A stretch of 64,000 nt of DNA from Harmothoe impar (Eukaryota; Annelida; Polychaeta; Phyllodocida; Polynoidae): NCBI GenBank assembly GCA_947462335.1, contig OX381710.1, positions 62,987,303-63,051,302 of the forward strand, given 5' to 3'. The position numbers and the translations under genes were made by a program. Below, piece by piece: positions 1 through 12,535 of the stretch (positions are counted from its first letter, which is position 1; every line of letters starts with the position of its first letter). The notes under the pieces were generated by a model. It searched no databases, was not told the origin of the DNA, and saw only the letters and a list, made by a program, of their open reading frames with translations.

Positions 1-3000
1 AATGTGGCTGCATGTCTCAGAAACTGCTAGTGGTGGCATCTGGTGTCAAAACCATGTACTAGAGGATCATTCAGATGTAGAGGTTAACGGAGGAATTTGG
101 TGTCCTGGGGATGGAGCTAACAGCAGTGGGGGTATAGAGATGTGGGGATTCGGTGGAAATCTTGGTACGGCAGAGGTAACCCTGGAGCAGGACCTGCCCA
201 TGAAAATAGCACATGGCCAATGATGTAATTAATTATACTACGATAAAAATTTATGTTCATATACGAACACATGAGCTGGAATATTATTAAAACATTCCCT
301 AGGCTAATGTAATATTTCAGGATAAATAAAAGAATTTTCAACTTCAACTTCAACTTCGGGCACTGCCACCTGGAGGTGGAAGTACAATGGCTAACGTGTG
401 CACAGTGGCAGCCAAAGGACAGAGCAGAGCCCTGGAAGCCATGGCCTTCGGGAGCTCTCTGGTTCTCACATCCTTATGTGGAAACTGAAACACCACAGGA
501 AAGGTGTCCCATGCTTTAGGCCAAACAGCAACTCTTTATTCAGTTTCCAAAATACTTCTAGATCATCAAAACCCATACATGCATTGAGGAAACACCTCAT
601 GTTATAATCTAGGATTGAGAAGACAATCTTCAAATGTGATGCAAAGTGCAACCAGAGTGCCATAATGTGGCTGCATGTCTCAGAAACTGCTAGTGGTGGC
701 ATCTGGTGTCAAAACCATGTACTAGAGGATCATTCAGATGCAGAGGTTAACAGAGGTATTTGGTGTCCGTGGGATGGAGCTAAACAGCAGTGGGGGTATA
801 GAGATGTGGGGATTCGGTGGAAATCTTGGTAAGGCAGAGGTAACGCTGGAGCAGGACCTGCCCATGAAAATAGCACATGGCCAAGCTGTGCTCAGGCACT
901 GCCACCTGGAGGCAGAATTAAAATGGCCAACATGTGCACAGTGGCAGCCAAAGGACAGAGCAGAGCCCTGGAAGCCATGGCCTTCGGGAGCCCTCTGGTT
1001 CTCACATCCTTATGTGGAAACTGAAACACCACAAGAAAGGTGTCCCATGCTTGAGGCCCAACAGCAACTCTTTATTCAGTTTCCAAAACACTTCTAGATC
1101 ATCAAAACCCATACATGCATTGAGGAAACACCTCATGTTATAATCTAGGATTGAGAAGACAATCTTCAAACGTGATAAAACGTGCAACCGGAGTGCCATA
1201 ATGTGGCTGCATGTCTCAGAAACTGCTAGTGGTGGCATCTGGTGTCAAAACCATGTATTAGAGGATCATTCAGATGCAGAGGTTAACGGAGGAATTTGGT
1301 GTCCAAGGGATAAAGCTCAACAGCAGCAGGGGTATGGAGATATGGGGATTCGGTGGAAATCTCGGTACGGCAGAGGTAACGCTGAAGCAGCGCCTGCTCG
1401 TGAAAATAGCACATGGTGCAGCTGTGCTCGGGCACTGCCACCTGGAGGTGGAATTACAATGGCCAACATGTGCACAGTGGCAGCCAAAGGACAGAGCAGA
1501 GCCCTGGAAGCCATGGCCTTCGGGAGCTCTCTGGTTCTCACATCCTTATGTGGAAACTGATACACCACAAGAAAGGTGTCCCATGCTTTAGGCCCACCAG
1601 CAACTCTTTATTCAGTTTCCAAAACACTTCTAGATCATCAGAGCCCATACATGCATTCAGGACACACCTCATGTTATAATCTAGGATTGAGAAGACAATC
1701 TTCAAACGTGATAAAACGTGCAACCAGAGTGCCATAATGTGGCTGCATGTCTCAGAAACTGCTAGTGGTGGCATCTGGTGCCAAAACCACGTACTAGAGG
1801 ATCATTCAGATGCAGAGGTTAACGGAGGAATTTGGTGTCCGGGGGATGGAGCTTGACAGCAGTGGGGGTATAGAGATGTGGGGATTCGGTGGAAATCTTG
1901 GTACTGCAGAGGTAACGCTGGAGCAGGACCTGCCAATGAAAATAGCACATGGCCAAGCTGTGCTCCGGCACTGCCACCTGGAGGAGGAAGTACAATGGCC
2001 AACATGTGCACAGTGGCAGCCAAAGGACAGAGCAGAGCCCTGGAAGCCATGGCCTTCGGGAGCTCTCTGGTTCTCACATCCTTATGTGGAAACTGAAACA
2101 CCACAAGAAAGGTGTCCCATGCTTTAGGCCCAACAGCAACTCTTTATTCAGTTTCCAAAATACTTCTAGATCATCAAAACCCATACATGCATTGAGGAAA
2201 CACCTCATGTTATAATCTAGGATTGAGAAGACAATCTTGAAACGTAATAAAACGTGCAACCGGAGTGCCATAATGTGGCTGCATGTCTCAGAAACTGCTA
2301 GTGGTGGCATCTGGTGTCAAAACCATGAACTAGAGGATCATTATTGATGTAGAGGTTAACAGAGGAATTTGGTGTCTGGGGGATAGAGCTCAACAGCAGC
2401 AGGGGTATGGAGATATGGGGATTCGGTGGAAATCTCGGTACGGCAGAGGTAACGCTGGAGCAGCGCCTGCTCGTGAAAATAGCACATGGCCCAGCTGTGC
2501 TCCGGCATTGCCACCTTGAGGTGGAATTACAATGGCCAACATGTGCACAGTGGCAGCCAAAGGACAGAGCAGAGCCCTGGAAGCCATGGCCTTCGGGAGC
2601 TCTCTGGTTCTCACATCCTTATGTGGAAACTGAAACACCACAAGAAAGGTGTCCCATGCTTTAGGCCAAACAGCAACTCTTTATTCAGTTTCCAAAACGC
2701 TTCTAGATCATCAGAGCCCATACATGCATTGAGGAAACACCTCATGTTATAATCTAGGATTGAGAAGACAATCTTCAAACGTGATAAAACGTGCAACCGG
2801 AGTGCCATAATGTGGCTGCAAGTCTCAGAAACTGCTAGTGGTGGCATCTGGTGTCAAAACCATGAACTAGAGGATCATTCAGATGCAGAGGTTAACCGAG
2901 GAATTTGGTGTCCGGGCTATAGAGCTCAACAGCAGCAGGGGTATGGAGATATGGGGATTTGGTGGAAATCTCGGTACGGCAGAGGTAACGCTGGAGCAGT

Positions 3001-4733
3001 GCCTGCTCGTGAAAATAGCACATGGCCCAGCTGTGCTCAGGCACTGCCACCTGGAGGTGGAATTACAATGGCCAACGTGTGCACAGTGGCAGCCAAAGGA
3101 GGGAGCAGAGCCCTGGAAGCCATGGCCTTTGGGAGCTCTCTGGTTCTCACATCCTTATGTGGAAACTGAAACACCACAGGAAAGGTGTCCCATGCTTTAG
3201 GCCAAACAGCAACTCTTTATTCAGTTTCCAAAACACTTCTAGATCATCAAAACCCATACATGCATTGAGGAAACACCTCATGTTATAATCTAGGATTGAG
3301 AAGACAGTCTTCAAATGTGATGCAAAGTGCAACCAGAGTGCCATAATGTGGCTGCATGTCTCAGAAACTGCTAGTGGTGGCATCTGGTGCCAAAGCCATG
3401 TACTAGAGGATCATTCAGATGCAGAGGTTAACGGAGGAATTTGGTGTCCGGGGGATGGAGCTAAACAGCAGTGGGGGTATAGAGATGTGGGGATTCGGTG
3501 GAAATCTTGGTATGGCAGAGGTAACGCTGGAGCAGGACCTGCCAATGAAAATAGCACATGGCCAAGCTGTGCTCGGGCACTGCCACCTGGAGGTGGAAGT
3601 ACAATGGCCAACATGTGCACAGTGGCAGCCAAAGGACAGAGCAGAGCCCTGGAAGCCATGGCCTTCGGGAGCTCTCTGGTTCTCACATCCTTATGTCGAA
3701 ACTGAAACACCACAAGAAAGGTGTCCCATGCTTTAGGCCCAACAGCAACTCTTTATTCAGTTTCCAAAATACTTCTAGATCATCAAAACCCATACATGCA
3801 TTGAGGAAACACCTCATGTTATAATCTAGGATTGAGAAGACAATCTTCAAATGTGATGCAAAGTGCAACCAGAGTGCCATAATGTGGCTGCATGTCTCAG
3901 AAACTGCTAGTGGTGGCATCTGGTGTCAAAACCATGTACTAGAGGATCATTCAGATGTAGAGGTTAACCGAGGAATTTGGTGTCCTGGGGATGGAGCTAA
4001 CAGCAGTGGGGGTATAGAGATGTGGGGATTCGGTGGAAATCTTGGTACTGCAGAGGTAACCCTGGAGCAGGACCTGCCCATGAAAATAGCACATGGCCAA
4101 GCTGTGCTCGGGCACTGCCACCTGGAGGTGGAATTACAATGGCCAACGTGTGCACAGTGGCAGCCAAAGGACAGAGCAGAGCCCTGGAAGCCATGGCCTT
4201 CGGGAGCCCTCTGGTTCTCACATCCTTATGTGGAAACTGAAACACCACAGGAAAGGTGTCCCATGCTTTAGGCCAAACAGCAACTCTTTATTCAGTTTCC
4301 AAAATACTTCTAGATCATCAAAACCCGTACATGCATTGAGGAAACACCTCATGTTATAATCTAGGATTGAGAAGACAATCTTCAAATGTGATGCAAAGTG
4401 CAACCAGAGTGCCATAATGTGGCTGCATGTCTCAGAAACTGCTAGTGGTGGCATCTGGTGTCAAAACCATGTACTAGAGGATCATTCAGATGCAGAGGTT
4501 AACCGAGGAATTTGGTGTCCGGGCTATAGAGCTCAACAGCAGCAGGGGTATGGAGATATGGGGATTCGGTGGAAATCTCGGTACGGCAGAGGTAACGCTG
4601 GAGCAGCGCCTGCTCGTGAAAATAGCACATGGCCCAGCTGTGCTCGGGCACTGCCACCTGGAGGTGGAATTATAATGGCCAACGTGTGCACAGTGGCAGC
4701 CAAAGGAGGGAGCAGAGCCCTGGAAGCCATGGA
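1..4733 (+). repeat. Tandem satellite array, ~536 bp unit, nine units
   Basis: Units begin at the motif ATGTGGCTGCATGTCTCAG at 2, 665, 1201, 1737, 2273, 2810, 3346, 3882 and 4417, so spacing is 535-537 bp except for the first interval, which carries an insertion. Units fall in two classes. Class A has a central CAGCAGTGGGGGTATAGAG and GAGCAGGACCTGCC; class B has CAGCAGCAGGGGTATGGAG and GAGCAGCGCCTGCT. The order is A A B A B B A A B. Several frames stay open in every unit on both strands, but 536 is not a multiple of 3 and no splice-bounded exon is evident. I read this as non-coding satellite. The array runs off the left window edge and its last unit is truncated at 4733. Confidence 0.95.
221..357 (+). 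mobile_element. Retroposon-like insertion inside the first satellite unit
   Basis: At the point where other units read GCCAAGCTGTGCTCGGGCAC, this unit has about 136 bp of unrelated AT-rich sequence ending in GATAAATAAAAGAATTTTC followed by (AACTTC)n. An AATAAA-like end with a short simple-repeat tail is typical of truncated non-LTR retrotransposons or SINEs in plus orientation. About 8 bp of the unit are missing at the insertion point, and no clear target duplication is seen. The insertion explains the 663 bp spacing of the first two units. Confidence 0.7.
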
Positions 4734-4946
4734 TGTGAGAACCTGATAGTGATAGCTCCCAAAGGCCAGGCTTCCAGGGCTCTCCTCTGTCCTCCGGCTG
4801 CCATTTTCCATAAGGTGGCCGTTGAATTTCTGCCTCCAGGTCGCAGTGCCCGAGCACAGTTAGGTCATGTCCTATTCTCACAAGCAGGCGCTGCTCCAGC
4901 GTTTCCGCTGCCGTACCAAGATTTCCACCGAATCCCCATAGCTCTG
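4734..4946 (-). repeat. Inverted, diverged satellite unit at the array edge
   Basis: The reverse complement matches the middle of a class B-like satellite unit, from the GGGGATTCGGTGGAAATC region through CCCTGGAAGCC to GGTTCTCACATC, with many substitutions. Segment 4764-4946 can pair with 4558-4733 of the last forward unit across a loop of about 30 bp. This makes a hairpin of roughly 175 bp per arm at the end of the array. Confidence 0.85.
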
Positions 4947-5292
4947 CACTCTGACTGGCTCCGTGCACACATTTTGTTTTTTAATTGCCAGTTCAAAATC
5001 CCCTGTGTTCCTTTTAATTGGTTCAGCGCTTGTGTTGTTATATAAAATTGGAAATCAACCATGGATGCACCAATGGAGTGCCTGTGACTGACCTGCAAAT
5101 GATAGCTGCTTTGGTCATCATGCAAACAGTTCTGGAGTGTATCAACCCCATGATGTCAGCATGATGCATGAATTCGTCACTGGGTAGGCTGAATTTCAAG
5201 ATGACAAATGTTATTGTACATTAAGGCACTGTGTAAAACATAAGGGATTGACTGGGATAGCAATTTCTTCATCACACACACGCACACACACA

Positions 5293-5526
5293 CCTTCTGT
5301 CTAGTGTCCCATATATCCCATGAGGCAGGACTTTAGCTCAAAGGTGCTGTTGATAAGTACTGCCAATCAAGTGCAGTGCTATATTTACAGAGGATCTCCA
5401 CAAATACAGTTACCATGTGCAGCCTCACGTATAGTGACATCACTAAGTGTTCATTAATTCTGAAAGCTTCAACCATCCACCTACTTCAGTTTAATGAGCA
5501 AGCTTGTGATGGAACATCTGTACTAG
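5293..5526 (+). repeat. Dispersed repeat, copy 1
   Basis: It starts at a CA run and contains CAATCAAGTGCAGTG, TTTACAGAGGATCTC, ACCATGTGCAGCCTCACGT and CCATCCACCTACTTCAGTTT. The same blocks recur in order at 9650-9902, and in shorter, more diverged form at 11886-12030. Confidence 0.8.
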
Positions 5527-7185
5527 ATATTGGTTGAATGATGCTGTTTCTAGATTGAACAGTTGAAATATATTTAACAATGATGAATCTTTTGTTTGTT
5601 CCACAAATTTAATAGCATCTAGACCGCGGCTATATCTGTTTTAAATTGTAAATATGCCGGCATTTAACTGAGATAATAAAGCCTGTCTATATTAGTTGAA
5701 ACTAGCTTGATAAGCAGAAGGATTCCATTTATACAGAATTGGCAGGTTGTGATATGGATATTCAAAATGGCTGTTGCTGGTGGAAGAGACTATGTTTAGG
5801 CCTGCAGCTGGTCAACAAGGACTGTGATAAATCAACCACAACAAAATAAAAGCAAAACACAGATAATAGATCCATTGAAATAAATGTAGGAGTATTACAT
5901 ATTGTAAAGACAATACGAGACTAGCCACTAGCCTAACATCTGAACGCTTATATTCAATGGTGACTGGATTCTTTCATTTCTGGTTCTTTGGCTCTTTTAT
6001 GACTGCCACAGTGCTGGAGTTGACCTGGTACACCCTTATAGGTAGACACTGGACTGATATGGTTGTGGATCCTATAAGAGACAGTGAAGTGAATTGGGGG
6101 CTGGGGCTGGGGATATGGCTGAGGCTTGAGCAGGCTTTTGATGGAACCTGATCCTGGGATCAGATGGACCAGGGCCTGGATTGGAGCTTAGTGTAGTAGC
6201 GTCCAGTCAGAAGGGATAGTGTTATTCAAAGCAAAATAGTGTATAGAAAGGACCCAAGGCAGTAGGTCCCCCATTCCCTCGATCCCATAGCCCTTCTTTG
6301 TTCACATCTCTTAGTCGGGCCCACTCCTTCCTGTGGCACTTGGACAAGAACTAGGATGGATACAGTAGATGGACTAGTTGTAAGTCTATAAATGGAAATG
6401 ACGTTTTGAAGGCAGGGCCTGAAATGTAGAATTACTTCGTGATTAACATAGACACCTATAACTTTAATCCTGACTTGACTTTGTAGTGAACTAAACCATT
6501 GATTGAAATTCAATGCACTGTTCGCCCCACTCTAACCCCACACCCTATCTCCTCGGCCAACCCTGCCATGCTCTAAATCTATAATGGGTCCTTCCTGTGA
6601 AAGGACAACTGCCTAACTGTCAGCCGCTTCCAGAAAATGCCATCCCCTTTATTGACTTCCCTTTCCTTAATTGACTGGTTAGTGCCGCCTAACCTTATCT
6701 CCAAGATGGCCTTCCAAGGTCTGACCCCCAAGATGTGCCCCTTCCTTTTAACCTCTACAGATTATCAAGTATTGTTATTGCTGCGTGCCAACTCCTATTG
6801 CTGAAATGGTCGTAAATGAATGAGGAGGTTCTGCATCAACCTAATTCAAGTATTAACAAGGCCTTTTTCTTTTTACAACGTGGCTGTAGACAGTGCAGCA
6901 AATAAGGGGGGGGGGAGTGGGTAACTTGTAAAGATGTTGGCCTACTCTATCCAGAGAGAAAACAAAATGATAAAGCTTTCCTACTTTAGATGGTGTTGTT
7001 TTATGGGTCTTCAATGCCAAAGTCTGTCTTGTATGGATCAGACCCTGAAGAGACGTACAATTCCAGGTGTTTTCCCTGCAGCAGTCTTCTTTTTAAACTA
7101 CTATAAAATAAGAGTGGACATCGCTACCACACTAAGATGCAATTTCACTAGTTTTATTATAGTTGTAGGAAACAATGACAAAAGA

Positions 7186-7223
7186 TTACTTATTTGATAA
7201 TATACATATTATCAAATAAGTAA
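7186..7223. repeat. Perfect short palindrome
   Basis: The arms 7186-7203 and 7206-7223 (TTACTTATTTGATAATAT and its exact complement) are separated by a 2-base loop. The sequence is AT-rich and could form a cruciform. No function is evident. Confidence 0.9.
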
Positions 7224-7506
7224 ATATGGCAGAGGTTTACTGACATTTCCGTTTCGGTAAATCCATTAATTCATGCAGTGATAAAAAATGACTGTAAAAA
7301 TGGTCATGGTCTTGCCATGACCAAACAACCTTCGCAGCAAACGTTGGTATTTCCAGTGTCTTAATGGCAACTGTCTAGAAGAAGCATGAGCCGGAATGAC
7401 ATTTCTTTTACCGCTTTACTGCCATTGCCCAAATTCAAGTATAAACTAGATGGAGTGGTGTCTGAGAACCAGAGTAGATTGTAAAAGAGTGCATCTTGTT
7501 ATCTCT

Positions 7507-7600
7507 CCCGTATAGAATTCCAATAAGGGGGAGGGAGACCTACTCTCTCCTACTTTATTGACTTGAGGATGACATTAGAAGGCTCTTCCCAGGACATCCC
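7507..7600 (+). repeat. Duplicated segment, copy 1
   Basis: TATAGAATTCCA, CCTACTCTCTCC and TTGACTTGAGGATGA occur in the same order as in 9143-9237. A trailing block with GCTGCACCATGT is found at about 8030 after this copy and at about 9250 after the other. Confidence 0.65.
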
Positions 7601-9142
7601 CTGGCGGAGAGGGTTCTGTAACTGATCCCATGATCAATCACCCCTCATGGTGCAGTGCCGAACCCCTTAATGCCTTATCTGGGGGCTTCACCCTGCCCCT
7701 TCCCACCCCACAGTGTGACACCAACAAATTGCTATAACTGATAACATTACACTGCCATTTTCTTCCCTACATTCTAGAAATTCCTCAATGGATTAAAATG
7801 GCTTTCAGATATCAGGTGAGTAACTGAGTAACAACCCTTTCTGTCGGCATTTTCTTCCATGTGATACAATAGAAAGAGCGACAGACACACAGGTATCTGC
7901 CACCATGGTGTTGCAGTCTACCTGCCACACACCTATAGCCCGCTGATTATTGACCCACCTGAGAGGGGCCACCACCTAAGGGCATTCTGTATTACCACCC
8001 TGGAGGAGCGATAAGGCATTACCTGAGTGCTGCACCATGTTTCATAGCGGCTCGAATATACATAAGGTGTATCTACCTACATTACCCTTGCTTCTGTATA
8101 ATGTATATAACTTTATCCTCCATGAATATTGAAATTTTAATTAGTCAGATGTGAAAAGTATAAACACTCTTAATCTAACTTATTCCTGGAATATCTAATT
8201 ATTCCTGCCTGCTTCATCTGTGTAATGATAGCACATGAAAGATGACGTCATTAACCATTTCCTCACACTGCTTCTGGAAGCAATAACTCTTGTGAGGCCT
8301 GCAAAATGAGAGCCTGTCCCTCAAGACAGACATTAGGCAGACATCTTCAGATTGTTCCAAATCACTTCCACCTTGCGTTCTCTGCTTGTAATTATTGCTG
8401 GGTGGGCTGCAACAAGATTTTGCAATATCAATTCCAATTTCCAAAGCAATTATGGTTTTCTCGAGGCACCTTTCTGGCGGTAAGAGGTGGTGAGCATTTA
8501 ACGGAGAGAGGCGCATGGTTTGCAGGGAGGTGTTTTAGAGAACATTGATGTATGAGGTAATGGGAGTGGTGATGGTGAATGGTGGTAGTGTGGTTGTTGA
8601 TGGGGGTTGGGTCGGTGTTCTATAAGGGTGGAGAAAGTTGGTAAGGAATGGATGTGTTGGCATTGCTGACAGTGACATACTAAATATGAACAATTCATAC
8701 TGCATTCCATGATAAGTCTCAGTTAAAAAGCGAGAGTCAAATTTTAATTGTTTCTCAATATGCTGATTAGATTACGTATTCCTACTTGAGATTTGAGAAG
8801 AGTAATAGAGGATAGCTACAGGCTACAAGAAACCTAATGATTTGATCCAAAACGCATAATTGTACGGTCATAAAGGTGGGTTTTGGACTTAGATTTAGGC
8901 AAAGTCCAAAATTGCCTCCTACAGAACTTCTGTTGAGACAATTAAGGACATTGATACAATTAGCAGTTGACAAGTTCTGCTAAGTGTATGAATGAACACT
9001 ATTTAATAAAGATGTATGATACCTAGCCATTTTGGATTATGGCAGAAGTGCAACCTTGGATCAAAGACCTAGACTATAAAAGCTAGACTGCTAGATGGCG
9101 TTTCTGAGAAGAATGTTAAATTCTGAAGTTGTGCCATCTTCT

Positions 9143-9237
9143 ACTGTATAGAATTCCATTTAGGAGGTGAGGGGGTGAGAGGACCTACTCTCTCCCGCTT
9201 CATTGACGTGAGGATGATACAAGAAGGCACTGGAGGA
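9143..9237 (+). repeat. Duplicated segment, copy 2
   Basis: This is the partner of 7507-7600: TATAGAATTCCA, CCTACTCTCTCC and TTGACGTGAGGATGA in the same order. It is followed directly by a CACTGGAGGAGTGG block that in the first copy lies about 400 bp further on. Confidence 0.65.
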
Positions 9238-9649
9238 GTGGTAAGCCGTTGCTGCACCATGTGTGAAAAATATAAACTTATAAATTTCCCTGCCTTGAAG
9301 TTATTTTCTGTGCACCCTCCATATTCCCCTTGTTCTAGCAATGCAACCCATTCTCTCCTCTCTACATTCATATGATATGGTGGTTCATGGGAATATTTCT
9401 CGTTAGCTTAGACTATTGGTGACACATATACCGGACAAGTCGGATGTTTATGATACAAAGCAATAGCTTTTGAACGAATCTAATGTAGAGATGAATATAC
9501 AAAGGTAGTCTCGTAGTAGATTTGTTTATAGCATGTATAAACAATGCTCTTGTTTTTCATCTTTTTAAATTTAGATTTAAAACCTTTCTAGGGGGATGTT
9601 TTTCTTTAAAACTATAATTCACCAGTCTGTTCATCATCACACACACACA

Positions 9650-9902
9650 GTCCTGCCTTTTGACTGTTGTACCCCATACATCCCTTCAGGCAGGGCTTTA
9701 CCTCACAGGTTCTGTGAATAAGTATTGCCAATCAAGTGCAGTGCCATATTTACAGAGGATCTCTACAAACACAGTTACCATGTGCAGCCTCACGTTCAAC
9801 CACTTCACTGCGTGTTCATTAATTCTGAAAGCGGCGACCATCCACCTACTTCAGTTTAATGAGAACTCAGCCTTTAAAGGTGGCAGTGCATCTGTACTAG
9901 CT
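9650..9902 (+). repeat. Dispersed repeat, copy 2
   Basis: This is colinear with copy 1 and also follows a CA run. The similarity goes further: 6120-6215 matches 9996-10095 (shared ACCTGATCCTGGG and GTGTCCAGTC blocks) and 6690-6715 matches 10280-10305 (ACCTTATCTCCAAGATG). A block of over 1 kb therefore seems to have been duplicated and then eroded. Confidence 0.75.
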
Positions 9903-10774
9903 TAGTGAATGAGCAGATCACATCACAGCACAAAATGTTTATATGCCGTATACAGCTATATTGCTCAGAGATCGACAGCGCTCAGTTGGGGCGGGGCTCC
10001 ATTAGAGTGGGGCCAGCCTTTGATGATACCTGATCCTGGGCTCAATCCAAACAGAGGACACTTCAGGGTAGTTGTGTCCAGTCTGTGATCAGGCACAGGA
10101 GGGGTGTCATCTAGCTGCTGTCTATCCCATTCCCGATCCAATTTGCTATTCTCGATTTGAGGTATAATACATTCATTATAATTATATGGATTGGAATCCA
10201 TCCTACATATACTAACGCATTATCCTATCCAGTTCCTTCCTTACTTATAGTTAGTATGGGTTCTTATTGACCAGTTGCTGTGCTCTGTGACCTTATCTCC
10301 AAGATGTCGTGTACCATGTCCCAGCATTGGGTACAGCATAGTTCTGAAGTCCGTGTTAGCCTCTCTCTTATTAGGTCGTGTCAGCATTGAACAGCACCTC
10401 TTCCTGCTTGGTGAGCTGACAGGTCAATGAACTGTGTAGTACTTGCAAGAACCCCTGCCAATATAACAAGTACTAGCTCATCTCATTCATTGCATCTGGG
10501 TGAATCTCAGGAACTGTCCTAATGCAAACTGTCCTGTGCGGATGGGGGCAAATACATGTTGTTTCCTAGTTCCACCATTGTTTACTCTTTAAGCTGCATG
10601 CCCATCTCTGCAGATCTGTAGACCAGGTATAGATTTGCTGCTGAAACAGACTGCACTCAGTCCGGCAGGCCTTCTGACGGGCCCTCTGGTGTTTAGGGAG
10701 AGAACTACCGCAACATCAAATAGGGTCTTATGAGATGCCTACCTGAGGGACATTGGTGCCTTAGGTAATAGGAG

Positions 10775-10800
10775 TGGTGGTGGTGGTGGTGGTGGTGGTA
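10775..10800. repeat. (GGT)n microsatellite
   Basis: An uninterrupted GGT run of about nine copies that also reads as TGG or GTG repeats. It is probably length-polymorphic. Confidence 0.95.
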
Positions 10801-11460
10801 GTAGCACAGAGTTTAAACTGACAAATATGATCGCTTTATCTGTATATGTATGTATACCAAGAGGTATGACAGTGGAAGAGTCCAAGACGCACATCATCTT
10901 TTAAAGTAGATTGCACGAATGCCCCATGTGCACAGTAGCGCCATCTAGTAGCGCCAGATCTAGCTTGCACCATACAAACTGTTAAGAACATCATATTTCA
11001 ACACAAGGTGGTGCCACTTGTCTAATAAGTGTCAAATGGGGGAGGGGGGATAGGGGGTCTCGACCCAACCTATCTGTGAGATTATGTATAAACACATGAT
11101 CTCATAAGGTAGTAATAATGGTATAATATATACTAAGAGTCATGCCAATTATCATTTATTTGCCTTCGATTTTTATGAAGAAAAGGCCCTTGCACACACA
11201 TCATCTTTATCATCATCTTTACCATCTCATTAACCTAACAAATTACATATAAAAAAAATTTGATTTAATATACTAACATAGTCATATTTCACCCATATGC
11301 TGATTAACATCATGGCATATTATATATACCAACTCCATCATGGTATAAGTGGATCCACTGAGCACACTCATCCATAAGAGATGAGCTTGTTCAGTGGCAG
11401 CCATTAGTATACACTGTTCTTTACAATAATACAGGCTATAAGCCTATGAATCGGACAGTA

Positions 11461-11489
11461 TAAATAAAGAATTACAAACAAACAAACAT
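11461..11489 (+). repeat. Retroposon-like 3' tail
   Basis: TAAATAAAGAATTACAAACAAACAAACA is an AATAAA-like end followed by a short (CAAA)n tail, as left by non-LTR retroposition. The body upstream (about 11330-11460) is not recognisable. Confidence 0.4.
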
Positions 11490-11885
11490 AGTGGTGGTCT
11501 GTGGTGGTGGAGATGAGGAGGGAGAGGTGTGGGATAGCTTTATTTTGTGAGGTGCGGGAGATAATGGGCATGGTTTAGATAAACGATGATTGAGATAAAC
11601 GATTTGCATCGCATCACCTGTACAGCTGTCTTACTGTCCTTGTCTTCACACAGTGATGCAACATATATAATGGGTTTAAACTTTTTGTAGTAAATGCATT
11701 ATCACCTATTTCATATATATGACCACATTGAAACGGTTTTAATACAACAACGGATTTGTAAATACACGTGCATGTTTATTCAGACCTAAGCATCATATAT
11801 ACATCCAGCCATATACCGGTTTCCTTCAATAGGTTATTCGGGGTTATGATTCCATGATTTTAAAAGTAATTTTATCATTCTGATT

Positions 11886-12030
11886 ACAGTCACACTTCCG
11901 CCCATTATATCGTATCTGGATAGGGTTTTACCTCATGGGTTCTGTATTGACAATCCAGTGCCACATTTACAGGGTATCTCTACACATACAGCCACCAGGT
12001 GCAGCCTCACGTACAGAGGCTGCACTTAGA
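11886..12030 (+). repeat. Dispersed repeat, copy 3
   Basis: A shorter copy with GGGTTTTACCTCATGGGTTC, TTTACAGGGTATCTCTACA and GTGCAGCCTCACGTAC. It runs into CAGCAACAGTCGGAGTGGAG at about 12090, a motif that recurs in diverged form near 28143. Confidence 0.65.
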
Positions 12031-12529
12031 GGCGTCAAACGCCCAGCTCCCAGTGCTCCAGTTTGAAGGCCTAGTACTTGCTACCCGTCCAGCAACAGTC
12101 GGAGTGGAGCAGGAATCGGCACTCTGGCCTTAAATAGGGCGACTAGATACAATCTGCACTATATATGGTGCCAGAGTACCCAGTATCAGCATGAAAAGTG
12201 CCCACAGTGTGGTACGAGTCTAAAGGTAAGGTGTCATTTGGACTAGTATACACAAACAAATACAAATCAGGTGACTGACTCAAGTTATGCGGTTGACTCT
12301 AGGCGAATCTACCCTACATCAATGTTGTCTCATAATTGTTCATTGAAAAACTCCTCAATGAGGTGATATGCTCAATAAACTATTCAATACTTCAATGCTT
12401 CAATGTACATCAATCACTATAGCCCCCCTCATTGACCTGAATGTCTGCAACCACGGTGCCACGCAGCAGAACTATTTGAACTACAATATTGGACTGATTC
12501 TTTGAATTTACTTTTGATTATCCCCAAAG

Positions 12530-12535
12530 TTTATT
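12530..12535 (-). terminator. Possible polyadenylation signal of the channel gene
   Basis: AATAAA on the minus strand, about 250 bp past the channel stop codon. Position and strand fit, but short AATAAA motifs are frequent in this AT-rich region. Confidence 0.3.

Noticed and set aside
1201..1560. Open frames of 70-129 codons in every satellite unit on both strands
   Set aside because: The 536-bp period breaks the frame between units, several frames are open at once, and no splice-bounded exon or domain is seen.
1..4733. CRISPR-like array
   Set aside because: The units are 536 bp, nearly identical throughout and contain no short repeat/unique spacer alternation; the context is an animal genome.
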